Notes under the pieces: generated by a model
The model's input: the letters and a program-made list of their open reading frames with translations, nothing else
What the model was told of the DNA's origin: nothing
Database searches by the model: none
Origin: Tetrapyrgos nigripes
Taxonomy: Eukaryota > Basidiomycota > Agaricomycetes > Agaricales > Campanellaceae
Assembly (NCBI GenBank): GCA_013368315.1
Contig: JAACJM010000226.1
Coordinates: 1 to 64,000 of the forward strand
Direction of reading: 5' to 3'
Length of the DNA stretch: 64,000 bases
Part shown: positions 45,401 to 56,600 of the stretch, in pieces
Layout of the letters: each line of letters begins with the position of its first letter
Numbering within the stretch: the stretch's first letter is position 1
Made by a program: the position numbers and the translations under genes

Positions 45401-46955
45401 ATGACACCTTTGCGACACCTTCCCGACACCTTCACAACACCTTCACACTACCTCCATGACATTTTCGCAACACCTTCACCATGACACCCCTTCACCACAC
45501 CTTCACGACGTCTTCACAACACCTTTCCAATACCTTTCTGACACCTTTGCGACCCCTTCACCACACCTTCATGACATCTTCATGACACCTTCATGATAAC
45601 TTCACGACACCTTCCTGATACCTTTGCAACATCTTCACGATACCTTTGTGACACCTTCCCAATACCTTCATGATACCTTCACCAAACCTTTGCAACACCC
45701 TCACGGCACCTTCGGCGACATCTTCATGACACCTTTGCAACACCTTTGCAACACCTTCATGACACCTTCACAACACCTTCACAACACCTTCATGACACCT
45801 TTGCGACGACACCTTCATGACACCTTTGCAACACTTTCATGATACCTTCATGACACTTTTGTGACACCTTCACAACAATGATATTCTTCACAAGCTCACA
45901 GCACTGTCACAGCACCTCCCCACATTTTGTATACCTTTTGTACACCTTCACTATCTTCAAAAATTTGACTTGTGATTCCATAAATCTACAGTAAGACTTG
46001 CACTCTTACACTATCATTTTATGAACTCCCATCTCTATATATATCTTATGTAAGTCCATATGATTTACCCAAGATTTATGGAATACCTGCTATTCAATAA
46101 ATTTAAAATAATTCCCCTTGACTTACAGGGGTCATACTTTAACTCTTTCAGCATATCCAGGATACTATATGTATTCCATCTTGGTGTAAGAGTTTTCTGT
46201 GAACTTATGACATTCTATGGAAATATTTTGGATTCCATAAAGCTTCCATAATACACCTGATTTTATTGATCCATTTCTGTTACCATTTTGTCACTCAGTG
46301 AATCTATGATAAATACAATGACAATTTCTTGTGATTTACTATAGCTTTTAATCTCATAAATCTTCTGTAAAACTGGCCAGTCTTACTATATGACATACTG
46401 TGACCATGTGTCACATCAATATCTCTGTATATCTTAATGGTATTACGCTATGTCTTACTGTGACAGAATGTCACATTGAAAAATCCTAGTAATACAACTT
46501 GATTTACAGAATCCTTATGGAACTGTTGTGAAATTTTTGCTTTTCTGTAATACTTCTGTAATACTTCTGTAATACACAGAGATATACAATTGATTGGCAC
46601 TAAGTAAGTCTTTAGTAATGTCATAGTATGACAGTGTATTTACAGTATTTCATTTGTGTAAGTCTTCTATAAATCCAGGCTGTATTACTCTATGACATAC
46701 TGTGACTCTGTGTCACAACAAAATGTTTCTGTATTTCTCAATGGTATTGTAGTATGTATTACTGTGACAGAATCTCACATAGAAAGACCCCAGTAATACA
46801 CCCTGACTTACAGAAACCTTATGGAATTGCTGTGAAATTTTGGCTTTAACATAATACTTCCATAATACATGGGGATTTACAAACTGATTGGCACTGAGTA
46901 AGTCTTCAGTAATATCACAGTATGACAATGTATTTATGGGTATTTGCACCCAGTG
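39410..46955. mobile_element. Giant foldback element, 7.5 kb, with minisatellite core
   Basis: The ends CACTGGGTGCAAATACCC and its complement are flanked by the 3-bp duplication CCA (39,407-39,409 and 46,956-46,958). The unique parts of the terminal inverted repeats (39,410-40,440 and 45,870-46,955) are over 1 kb and almost identical. Each contains two diverged copies of a module of about 290 bp (39,420-39,710 and 39,720-40,010). The whole interior is an 11-bp minisatellite. CACTG termini and a 3-bp target duplication suggest a CACTA-like transposase. The element encodes no recognisable protein; the small frame present in both arms (for example 39,341-39,652 and 46,713-46,949) is the same sequence twice. 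Confidence 0.85.
40440..45870. repeat. 11-bp minisatellite in alternating orientation blocks
   Basis: The consensus is GAAGGTGTCRT with many TTGCA, ATCAT and GTTGT variants. Orientation is forward at about 40,440-41,920, reversed to about 42,525, forward to about 42,945, reversed to about 43,905, forward to about 44,480, and reversed to 45,870. The 33-bp (3x11) periodicity creates meaningless open frames of the HDTFxTPSxHL type. A block of about 187 bp is duplicated at 42,950-43,320. Confidence 0.92.
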
Positions 46956-47400
46956 CCAGCAGCAAGAATCACTTTCATATAATACATTATATCTTCCATG
47001 TAGAGCCTAGGTAAGAGAAAACACATAGTATTGAGTAAACATGTACGTCGGCTCTTCTACTGGGCACTGATAATAAGTCAGGAGGAGTCTGAGGAATGGA
47101 TGCGACGGTTGCAGACCGAGAGAGGTACTTGACGCAGTGATGATGTATCAATGTCAAATGGTCTTTGGACCCAGTCCAGACCGAGTCTAGACATTTCGGT
47201 TGTCAGGAAGGATAGAGACCGGCCCTAAGGGCCTCGCGTTACTCCGAGGATGCCGTGAATGACGTCATGGGTCTCGACGATTCCAGATGAGCGCTTGACG
47301 AGCGCCAACAAACAGGGGTGGGAATTTGAACCCGTGGAAAAGATCTGGGAGGTCGCTACGACATAAATTAACTCGGCCTTTAAGAGGCCTCGTAATGATG
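46956..47400. repeat. ACGAGGCC-family repeat continuation
   Basis: This includes ATCTTCCATGTAGAGC and AAAACACATAGTATTGA (related to 37,545-37,600), GGTGGGAATTTGAACCCGTG (47,318) and TTAACTCGGCC...GGCCTCGTAA (47,367-47,393). It is the far side of the host repeat into which the giant foldback element inserted. Confidence 0.55.
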
Positions 47401-47999
47401 TATCGTGTTTTTCAGCAATGCACTACCCCCTGCCTTCCCTCCTTCCCTGCTAGCTAGGATAAAGGAAACTTAAGGAAACAGCCAACTGCGAATCACACTT
47501 TCCTGTGTCTTTCTTTTTCTCTTACGTTTCCTTTGTTCATTTCGGACAATTCGGAGTGGTTTTGGAGCCTTTCAATCTGTAGACAAAATCCAAGCGTCCT
47601 CAAAGATCAACAATTCGCATCCACCTCACTTCTGTTTGGTGCTTTCCCATCAGCACCTGATACGAACCAGAACGCTATCAGAGCTCTACTCAATCAAATG
47701 TTACTTCTTCCGAGTTCGAGCACAACGATCACGACGGTAGTTGTGTAAAGGGGTGCCGCCTGAGCTTGAGCGCACCAGTCACGCTTCCTGTGTTTAATAC
47801 ACTGATCCTTGCCGCTTATGGCCGGCCAAACAGTCTTGTCATCTCTAATAGGCTGATCGAGCTCATCCGCTTCCACCGACCCGAGATGATTAAATCTGGG
47901 CAGATCAGATGGATCATCCATCCCCATCCTTCCACTCGCAATCCACTTTCTCGCCCGCCTCTCTACCGTCTCCAAATACTCGTAATGCGCTAATTGATC
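47401..47999. other. No secure gene
   Basis: A minus-strand frame at 47,694-47,975 (METVERRARKWIASG...) looks somewhat protein-like but has no known relatives or splice context. It may be a downstream exon of the broken gene that follows. Confidence 0.35.
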
Positions 48000-49730
48000 T
48001 TAATTCGCTTGTGCTGGATTTCCATACCATAAGTCTTTGACTTTTGGTATACATTCACGGATCTCCTTGGGGATATCGAGGACGACGTCGGTGGGAGGTG
48101 CGCCTGGGGGCAGGTTTCCTACGGCACACCACAGGAACCCTGTGTCACGTATACGGTCAGCAGAGTGTTGAGCATGGTACAGGACGGGTACGTAAGAGCC
48201 AAAGAATGACTTAAAAGGATGGTTATTGTCGTCCTTTGGGAAACCTTGAGCTGCCTTCAAGAGTAGCACTGGTACGCCGCAAATAAGTTCTTGCCCAACC
48301 CGCGTGGATCAGCGTTTGGATCCGAATCGCACAAGCGTGCAACTTGGACGTGGTAGAAGCCTTTGCATCTGGTAAGTGTAAAACGTAAATCAACATACTA
48401 TATTTACACCGAGATGTAGAGAGTAGGAAGAAGTTGAAGGAAAGAATAATGATACCCACGCAAACGCATTGCCTTTGATGTTGTCCCCGAAGGACCATAC
48501 AAAGCCTGGGTCGAGTGTTTGCTCCTCTCCAGGATCAGGAGTCTTGTTTTCAAGATCCTTGGGCAGGCCATCGGCGTGTACGCTGACCTTATTCAGAAGT
48601 GAGCGTTTCCCCGGGCTATCGCTGTACGCGGCTTTCAATGGATAATCACCCATGGTAATCGTTCATAACGTATGATAGAGTAGACATCACTACTACTCAC
48701 CTCCATAGTAGCATTCAGCAGAAGATTCCAAACTCCCCTTCTGAAAGTCCGAGTAAAAACCGCTCCTCGCTGGTCCTTGTGCATAGTGGGCCATTGACCA
48801 CGACCCCAGTTGATCATATCCAGCGCGCGTTGGAGGTATTCCATGGCGCCGGTATAGTTGGGGTTGATTTTGGTACGGATGAAACCGACAATGATCCATC
48901 CGCTGTTCAATAGGATATTATGAGAAAGGGGTTGAAGGCTGGCGGGAGCCTAGAATCTTGATAGATTAGGGAAACTTACCGGATACTAGTAGAGCTCAGA
49001 GCGCGGCGAACTGAATCACGGCCTTGCGTACGAAGACGTTCCAAAGCTTCACGCTGAACAGTTTCGGACCTATTTCACTTAATCACCCATTGTTGTGTTT
49101 TCTCTCTACCACCGCTGGAAAAGTTTGATCATGTATCAATATCCAAGCACGAAATGAACAACTGACAGAAAGAACCTAAGCCTGACTAGAATTAAGCAAC
49201 TGCGGGAGAAGATCGGGTTGCGAGATACGAAAAACCCTGTTATCTTGCAAGATGGCGTTGGTAAGATTCCCAAGACCCTGATAGAACCTTAGTCTATTTT
49301 TTAGGTGTAGATGAATATCAATTTGTAAACACAAAGCTGCTTTTCAGGAGTCGGAGAGGCCAATTAGGTGGTAGACTCACACCAATCTTTGTTTTAGCCA
49401 CAGTTTGACCTCTGATGACTTCCCTTTTGTACTCGTTAATGTTGCTCCCTACCCGCGAAGAGCTAGTTATCGAAGTGTCACACATGCTGGCCGATGAATG
49501 AGTACTCCTGGAGGAAGAGGCGGCGTGGCTGTGCACACGCGGAAACAGACGGGCTCGTCGTTGCTGACGACGTCGACGGGGTAGAACACCAGCAATAGGA
49601 TTAAGACCATGGTTAATGGTAGAAGAGAGCCAGGGGAATGAGTGTACGAAGAATCAGCCCAGTAGACGGAGAATTGAGCTGGATGCTGCAATCTTAGTTT
49701 GGATGACGTTGCTGCTCGAAAGCATGGTGT
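48000..49730 (-). pseudogene. Hypothetical multi-exon protein, probably broken
   Basis: Protein-like pieces follow one another on the minus strand. About 49,730-49,390 has VGSNINEYKREVIRG, with an in-frame TGA upstream at about 49,665. About 49,300-49,190 has FYQGLGNLTNAILQDNRVFR. About 49,070-48,980 has TVQREALERLRTQGRDSVRR. About 48,900-48,715 has GWIIVGFIRTKINPNY and AMEYLQRALDMINWG. About 48,640-48,465 has SLLNKVSVHADGLPKD. About 48,380 onward has CKGFYHVQVARLCDSD, then, one base out of frame, ELICGVPVLLLKAAQGF, and a stop at 48,000. The AMEYLQRAL segment resembles a TPR helix pair. The combination of a stop, a one-base shift in the CCC run at about 48,299-48,301 and unmatched splice phases suggests decay or assembly errors. 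The function is unknown. Confidence 0.5.
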
Positions 49731-50404
49731 AAAAACGTGCTGGAGAATGGCGAGGTAAGGGACACTCATAGTAGGTAGAATTGAGGACTCGGAGCCAGGT
49801 CATACGGGTAAAGATGTGGCATTTCAGTCTAACTAGAGTACCAGGAAAGGGGTGTATATATGCAGTATGTACTGCCCCAAAATTAGTGGAGTCATAGGAG
49901 GTAGATGTGGAAGGCTGAATGCGTTAACGACAGCGACGCAGCTTGGAGGCATTCGGTAACCCTGCAGAACTGCAATATAGGTCGAATGAACGTAGATTAG
50001 AAGGTAAAACACGCACCTGAAGAAACAATGCCGTGCAAAAACCAATCCAAAGGTGCTAACAGGTATCCAATGGCGCAGTCCTGTCCTTTCTACATCCGAC
50101 GAATCTTCCTATTTTGCTTCAACTAGCCCTATAAGAATCATCCCGATGTATTATGGATGCGACGTGAACAGGATTTGGGGTCTGGGTGAAGGAGAGTTGT
50201 TAGGGAAGGAGTGACATAATCTTGAAGGCAAGGGTTGGAAATGAACCAGTAGACGTATATATATCTGTAGAATGGTGGTAGCACGAGGTTAAGCGAATAA
50301 AAGAAGGTAACAGAGAAGAAGGTGGTTGAGGTGAGTCTTGTGACCAAGGCGGGTGCAACGACGAGCACGTACATTCACCAAATTACCACGTAGCACCCAT
50401 ATTA

Positions 50405-50690
50405 GACCGACTATGGATAGCGATGATCCAGGGGAGTCTGTTGATATACTTCTTGTGAGGGTTAGGGGAGAACCGGCATGGATATAAGCTCACCTTGTGT
50501 AAAATGCCAACTTGAGAGTTATTGCGTCGGATTGCTGAAGGCGAACTTGGGCACTCCTTCACCGTTCGTCAGGGTTGGACCGGCTATGGATAGCAGTGAC
50601 CCTGGGAAGTCTGTTGGCATACTTTTCATGAGGGATAATCGAAGACTGGTATGGATATAGACTCACCTTTGCCCAGGTGCACGCGGCAGA
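50405..50690. repeat. Imperfect tandem duplication, unit about 173 bp
   Basis: GACCGACTATGGATAGCGAT at 50,405 recurs as GACCGGCTATGGATAGCAGT at 50,578. Both are followed by GTCTGTTG(A/G)(T/C)ATACTT and (C/T)GGTATGGATATA(A/G)(G/A)CTCACCTT-type sequence. The surrounding 49,740-51,250 stretch has no gene I can support. Confidence 0.65.
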
Positions 50691-51271
50691 TTGTTGAAAC
50701 TTGAGGGTGAGGCTCGGGCTGATACAAGTTGCTGTTTACCTTTGTTCAACGGCCCCGATCGCAAGAAAAAATCCATCCATCACATTGTGATCTGAGCGTC
50801 CAACCGACCTCTACTCATTCTCGACGTTCTGAGTCTTGTTGTTTGCTGCCTTCATGGAGTGAGGAGGTAGATAGAAAGGTTGTACTATACCCACTGTCGT
50901 GCTTGATGATATGATCTAGGTGCTCAAACTGAATTACATCGAGGTCAGGTCTCTCTTCTATTGTAGAGAAATCAGAAGTGGGTGTGGGTGTCCTTTCCCG
51001 TCACACACCGTGACATCGAACCTTGTCGCGTTCCTCCTCCGCCAAAACGCGTTTGTTCTCTCATCCGTTGTGCTTTTAACGTATCTTCTCCACATTCTGA
51101 GTATTGGACATCCAGTGAGGAGTGTCATGGATGGACTCAACCAGATGACGGTGAGGACCAAAGACGGTGTGGAAGTAGAGAGGGACGAGTGGAAGATTTG
51201 GGGGGAGAAGTTGCTTTGTGTCTTTGCAGACGAGACGAGACGAAGCTAACGCCCCACAGAGCTACTAACAC

Positions 51272-52131
51272 GAAGAGACCGTTTACGCTTACTCCAACGA
51301 CAACCCCAACAAGGTCTTTTCATACTCTCCCGGATCCCACAACCCCCCCCTCCCCACTCTCCAAATCCAACGCCAAATACCCAACCGTCGCCGCTCTCCA
51401 CAACTACTCGATGCCACCTGGGTCGACTACTTCTACTGCGACGGCAGCGAGTGCGGGTACGACGACGACGACGATGTGGAATGGGTCTGTGTCGGCGTTG
51501 CCGCCTATATCAAGTCTGATTATGAGTGCGTACAAGGGGAGGGGAGGGGGTGATGTAACAGGTGGACGTAAGTGTTGTTCTTTTTTGTCGTTTTTTGTTT
51601 TTCTATAGTGTCTTCTCTTTCGACTGCTACCCCATCCAACGTTTTCCGTCTTCATCTACTCCTGAAACCTGTCCTTTTGGTTTAATCTGCTCTGTCGTTT
51701 GTATTCTTTTTTCACATGTCTGTTCCCATCTTATCTTTAAATTTCTTCCTCTCTACGTCTTTGATTGCGTTTAAGCAAAGTAACGGGCTACTGACGTTCT
51801 CTTCCTTCTTCCCCCTTCCTCTCCTTCTCGTATTCCCATCCCCACTACCGACCTCGCCGCGTCCGACGTGTACGATGTCAGCTGTGACTACGTTGTCGAT
51901 TCGAATCCCCACCACCTCCCCATCTTCTCTCCTCCCCGCCAAACCATCATCCATACTCGCAAACGTGTTTGGTTCTTAGATTCGGTTTCGGGTTTTTGTT
52001 TCTCGTCTCAGTCTCGGTCTCGTACACAGGCCCTCTCGACGCCGTCTTCCTATCCAGCATTGGAGTTGATGTCCCGCCTGAGGACGGGGAGGAATGGTAA
52101 TGGGAAGGAGAAGAGGGGCTTGCTACAGTAG
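51272..52131 (+). CDS. Hypothetical acidic protein, uncertain exons
   Basis: One frame at 51,272-51,553 reads VYAYSNDNPNKVFSYSPGS and later LLDATWVDYFYCDGSECG, then D-rich, VEWVCVGVAAYIKSDYECV, before TGA. A second protein-like frame at 51,868-52,131 (YDVSCDYVVDSNPHHLP) may be its next exon. No start codon or donor could be placed with confidence. The Cys/Asp-rich block is not a family I recognise. A competing frame (51,411-51,590) is Thr/Ser-rich and probably a shadow. Confidence 0.35.
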
Positions 52132-53651
52132 GTCTGATAGCACATTACATTATTACATTGCAACGAATCACGAACACGAACACTTTTTTGGATATCTTTT
52201 TCTGTGTCACTGTGTTAGTTGGTCTCGGTGTGGAGAAGGGTAGCCCCGAACACTCGTGGGCACATTCAACCAACCGACTGGGGAATGAGTCTAGTGACGA
52301 AGGTATACTGTTGGTCGGAAAACGACATGTACATAGAAATGAGAAAAACTGGACGAAAAGTACCCGAGCCTTATTCATAGGTAAGTTTCTTGTACTAAAA
52401 TTATTTTCGCAAAATATAAACTTGCATGGGCTGCTCAAGCCTTGCGAGTTCCGCGTGGGTACCTCAAGTCGCCAACATAAAGGGTCATGTAGACATTCGA
52501 GTAGAGCGTGTTCTGCACCGCTCACATGAACCCCTTCATGCAGAAAAGACCTCAACCTTATTGTCATTGCTACTCTGCAGCAAATCCAAACCCTCGAACA
52601 AGCGGCCGGAGGACCAAATCATTCACTCCGTTTAATTAAGCAACCAAATCTTCACCGTCTTGAAGGGAAGAAGGACATGGCGCAACTTGGGCATACATAC
52701 ACGTACATCACTCATAACAGCCCCCTGATCATTCGCACTTATATCAATGACATTGACCAGCCTCTTTTTTTAAATCTTTGCTAGATATTGAACCCTGGTA
52801 GAGTAAAGTATAGTCGCAGATATACACTATATACAAAACAAATACAATTTTCCGGGTTTAAAATTTGTAGTTTTGGATGCCTACTACGATGACTTGAGTC
52901 TGGGGTATGAGGGAGGGGAGTTAGGGCTGTTGCGAATATGTATACGCGAGCAATAGAGGGAGAGGTGCAAAGACATTGGCGAACAGAGAAGCAGGAAGAT
53001 CATAGATGGGGAAGGACAAGATGACGGGGATTGTAAGGAGGGAAAGGACTGGGTTGGACATGAAAATTGAGCGGTATCAGGTCAGACAGCTGCGTTCCTA
53101 GTATCATGCCGCGCGCCACTCCTAGGTTGCTTCTAGGTTGGCTGTCAGTCATCCGGAACATGCAGTGCTTCTCGCCTACATTCTTGGTTCTTTTCTTCGA
53201 CACATGTCATACATGCTCATCGTTAATGTGACAAGCATGGAGTATAGTTACGATTCCTTAACGTCAGATTGAGACTTCTCACCAACTTCGCTGTCAATCC
53301 ATCTTCCGGAGTCAACTGTTCACGCCATTCTTGAAAAATTTTGGGGTTCTCACTAACTCATTTTTCAAGTCGCGTTTCGACCTTTTGTGCCGTAGGCATT
53401 CTTCCGATGTCCACGCATGAATGACAATACGCCATCGCAACGCGTTTACTATTTGAATACAGAGAATCACCGGAGCGCTCATCGATCAAATATTATTCTT
53501 AGTTCTGTCTCAACGTGTATCTGGGTGGTACGAATGCAACGTGTTCGTCTCATTCTTTTACTTCGACCATCGTTCCCTGCTCACCCAAGGCTCCTTTTCC
53601 CTATACTTTCCTACGCACACCCTCTCTACTCTTCTTGCGCATAGTCCCACT
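52132..53651. other. Intergenic, upstream region of the microexon gene
   Basis: No gene was recognised. The last 100 bases before 53,652 are C/T-rich, as in fungal 5' leaders. The minus-strand frame 52,145-52,567 and plus-strand frame 52,158-52,529 overlap each other, and neither has splice support. Confidence 0.4.
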
Positions 53652-56600
53652 ATGAGCTCACCATCCATTCCCCAGAACCACCCATCATTCCAGATGTTCA
53701 CAAACGCACACCAGTTCTCAATGTCAGGAGTAACAATTTGGGCTGTCAATGGAAATTATAATCACAGTACGTCGCACATCAACCTTTAGAGAATGAAAAT
53801 CCTCTGAGCGCTTATATATCATCTTAGATCAGGGCGATCATGCCGAGGTGCGTCGGGAGTCTTCGGACTTCATCGGTGAAGCACACTTGTGAACTGCAGC
53901 GCATATAGGCCATCTATTACTGCAAATATCCCTTAAGATCCTCTCGCTCTGAGCTTCAAAGCTACTATGTTGTGGGTCAAAAACAGAAAGGAAGCAACTG
54001 TGAAAGTGAGCTGGTAGTACGACGATTTGCACAGGAGAAGGATCGGGATAATTTTGTGGCATTACTAGCGAAGTACGGGTATGTGTCTTGAGTTTCTACT
54101 TGTGAATATCTTTCTCATATCATGAACCGTCAAGTTGGGCTCCATTTGTGATGAGAAAACTCTGGGAACTCACCATTAATGGTGATGCATGTCTGGCTGT
54201 GTCATCTGCAGGTAGTCTCATATTCCTGGCTCTGTTTTTTATTTGTTTGATTTTCATATACCAAAAGCTGTATATACATGGCAGGAAATGATGGGGAAGC
54301 ACCTACAGATGGATACTCTTGTATCTCGACTAAGAATGGTAACTTTTCATTGGATTTTTGGATTTAATTTCCACTGACTATTAATCAAAGTACTTCAAGA
54401 TTGGTGTATGGCATTGACTTATATCCTGTGGTTACAAGTATTGGACTGATAAAAAACAGGCTTTTTTTGAACAGACTCAAGCGATTCAACCAGGTGAATG
54501 GGAATGGCCATATGTATGGCATAGCAGGCGAAAATATGGGAATCTAAGACTCTTTGATGCAAATGGCAACTTGGTTTTGGACCCTGAACAGCTGGAGAAT
54601 GATCATATGGTTCATCAAGAACCTACACAATTTGAGGTATGGAATCTGTACCATAAATTGATAGCTTACCAAAGTATTGCAGCAACAAAGGGTCAACAAA
54701 TTTTGGACTACAATGTCTAGGCGGCAGGATATCACCAGACCATATCTAGGTAAGTCAAAGACTCCTATGAAGCATTTTAAGGATGGACAACATATCAGTG
54801 CTGCAGATGGGGTAGGTCTGCAGCGATTTATACAGGGACATATGGCAGAGCCAGTGAGTGTTTTCTCTGTTTCCAGCTGTGCCTTTCACCTCTGTCTGTG
54901 CTGACTCCTGTGTCTTCTGGTCTCTGCAGTTCGTGAGTGCCTCTGTTTCCAGCTGCACCTTTCAGCTCTGTCTGTGCTGACTCCTGTGCCTTCTGGTCTC
55001 TGCAGCCTGTGAGTGCCTCTGTTTCCAGCTGTGCCTTTCAGCTCTGTCTGTGCTGACTCCTGTGCCTTCTGGTCTCTGCAGTCTGTGAGTGTCTCTGTTT
55101 CCAGCTGTGCCTTTCAGCTCTGTCTGTGCTGACTCCTGTGCCTTCTGGTCTCTGCAGTTGGTGAGTGCCTCTGTTTCCAGCTGTGCCTTTCAGCTCTGTC
55201 TGTGCTGACTCCTGTGCCTTCTGGTCTCTGCAGGATGTGAGTGCCTCTGTTTCCAGCTGCGCCTTTCAGCTCTGTCTGTGCTGACTCCTGAGCCTTCTGG
55301 TCTCTGCAGCGTGTGAGTGCCTCTGTTTCCAGCTGCGCCTTTCAGCTCTGTCTGTGCTGACTCCTGTGCCTTCTGGTCTCTGCAGCCAGTGAGTGCCTCT
55401 GTTTCCAGCTGCACCTTTCAGCTCTGTCTGTGCTGACTCCTGTGCCTTCTGGTCTCTGCAGTTTGTGAGTGCCTCTGTTTCCAGCTGCACCTTTTAGCTC
55501 TGTCTGTGCTGACTCCTGTGCCTTCTGGTCTCTGCAGTTTGTGAGTGCCTCTGTTTCCAGCTGCGCCTTTCAGCTCTGTCTGTGCTGACTCCTGTGCCTT
55601 CTGGTCTCTGCAGCCAGTGAGTGCCTCTGTTTCCAGCTGCGCCTTTCAGCTCTGTCTGTGCTGACTCCTGTGCCTTCTGGTCTCTGCAGCGTGTGAGTGC
55701 CTCTGTTTCCAGCTGCGCCTTTCAGCTCTGTCTGTGCTGACTCCTGTGCCTTCTGGTCTCTGCAGCGTGTGAGTGCCTCTGTTTCCAGCTGCGCCTTTCA
55801 GCTCTGTCTGTGCTGACTCCTGTGCCTTCTGGTCTCTGCAGCGTGTGAGTGCCTCTGTTTCCAGCTGCGCCTTTCAGCTCTGTCTGTGCTGACTCCTGTG
55901 CCTTCTGGTCTCTGCAGCGTGTGAGTGCCTCTGTTTCCAGCTGCGCCTTTCAGCTCTGTCTGTGCTGACTCCTGTGCCTTCTGGTCTCTGCAGTGTGTGA
56001 GTGCCTCTGTTTCCAGCTGCACCTTTCAGCTCTGTCTGTGCTGACTCCTGTGCCTTCTGGTCTCTGCAGGATGTGAGTGCCTCTGTTTCCAGCTGCGCCT
56101 TTCAGCTCTGTCTGTGCTGACTCCTGTGCCTTCTGGTCTCTGCAGTTGGTGAGTGCCTCTGTTTCCAGCTTTGCCTTTCAGCTCTGTCTGTGCTGACTCC
56201 TGTGCCTTCTGGTCTCTGCAGGATGTGAGTGCCTCTATTTCCAGCTGTGTCTTTCAGCTCTGTCTGTGCTGACTCCTGTGCCTTCTGGTCTCTGCAGGAC
56301 GTGAGTGCCTCTGTTTCCAGCTGTGCCTTTCAGCTCTGTCTGTGCTGACTCCTGTGCCTTCTGGTCTCTGCAGGACGTGAGTGCCTCTGTTTCCAGCTGT
56401 GCCTTTCAGCTCTGTCTGTGCTGACTCCTGTGCCTTCTGGTCTGTGCAGGACGTGAGTGCCTCTGTTTCCAGCTGCACCTTTCAGCTCTGTCTGTGCTGA
56501 CTCCTGTGCCTTCTGGTCTCTGCAGGACGTGAGTGCCTCTGTTTCCAGCTGCGCCTTTCAGCTCTGTCTGTACTGACTCCTGTGCCTTCTGGTCTCTGCA

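Noticed and set aside
42606..45842. Open frames of the HDTFMTPSQHL type
   Set aside because: They are produced by the 11-bp minisatellite (33 bases = 11 codons). The same frames appear in mirrored blocks and have no start or splice context.
50982..51608. 208-codon frame, Pro/Thr-rich
   Set aside because: A neighbouring frame over the same bases reads like a real acidic Cys-containing protein (WVDYFYCDGSECG). The Thr-rich frame looks like its +1 shadow.
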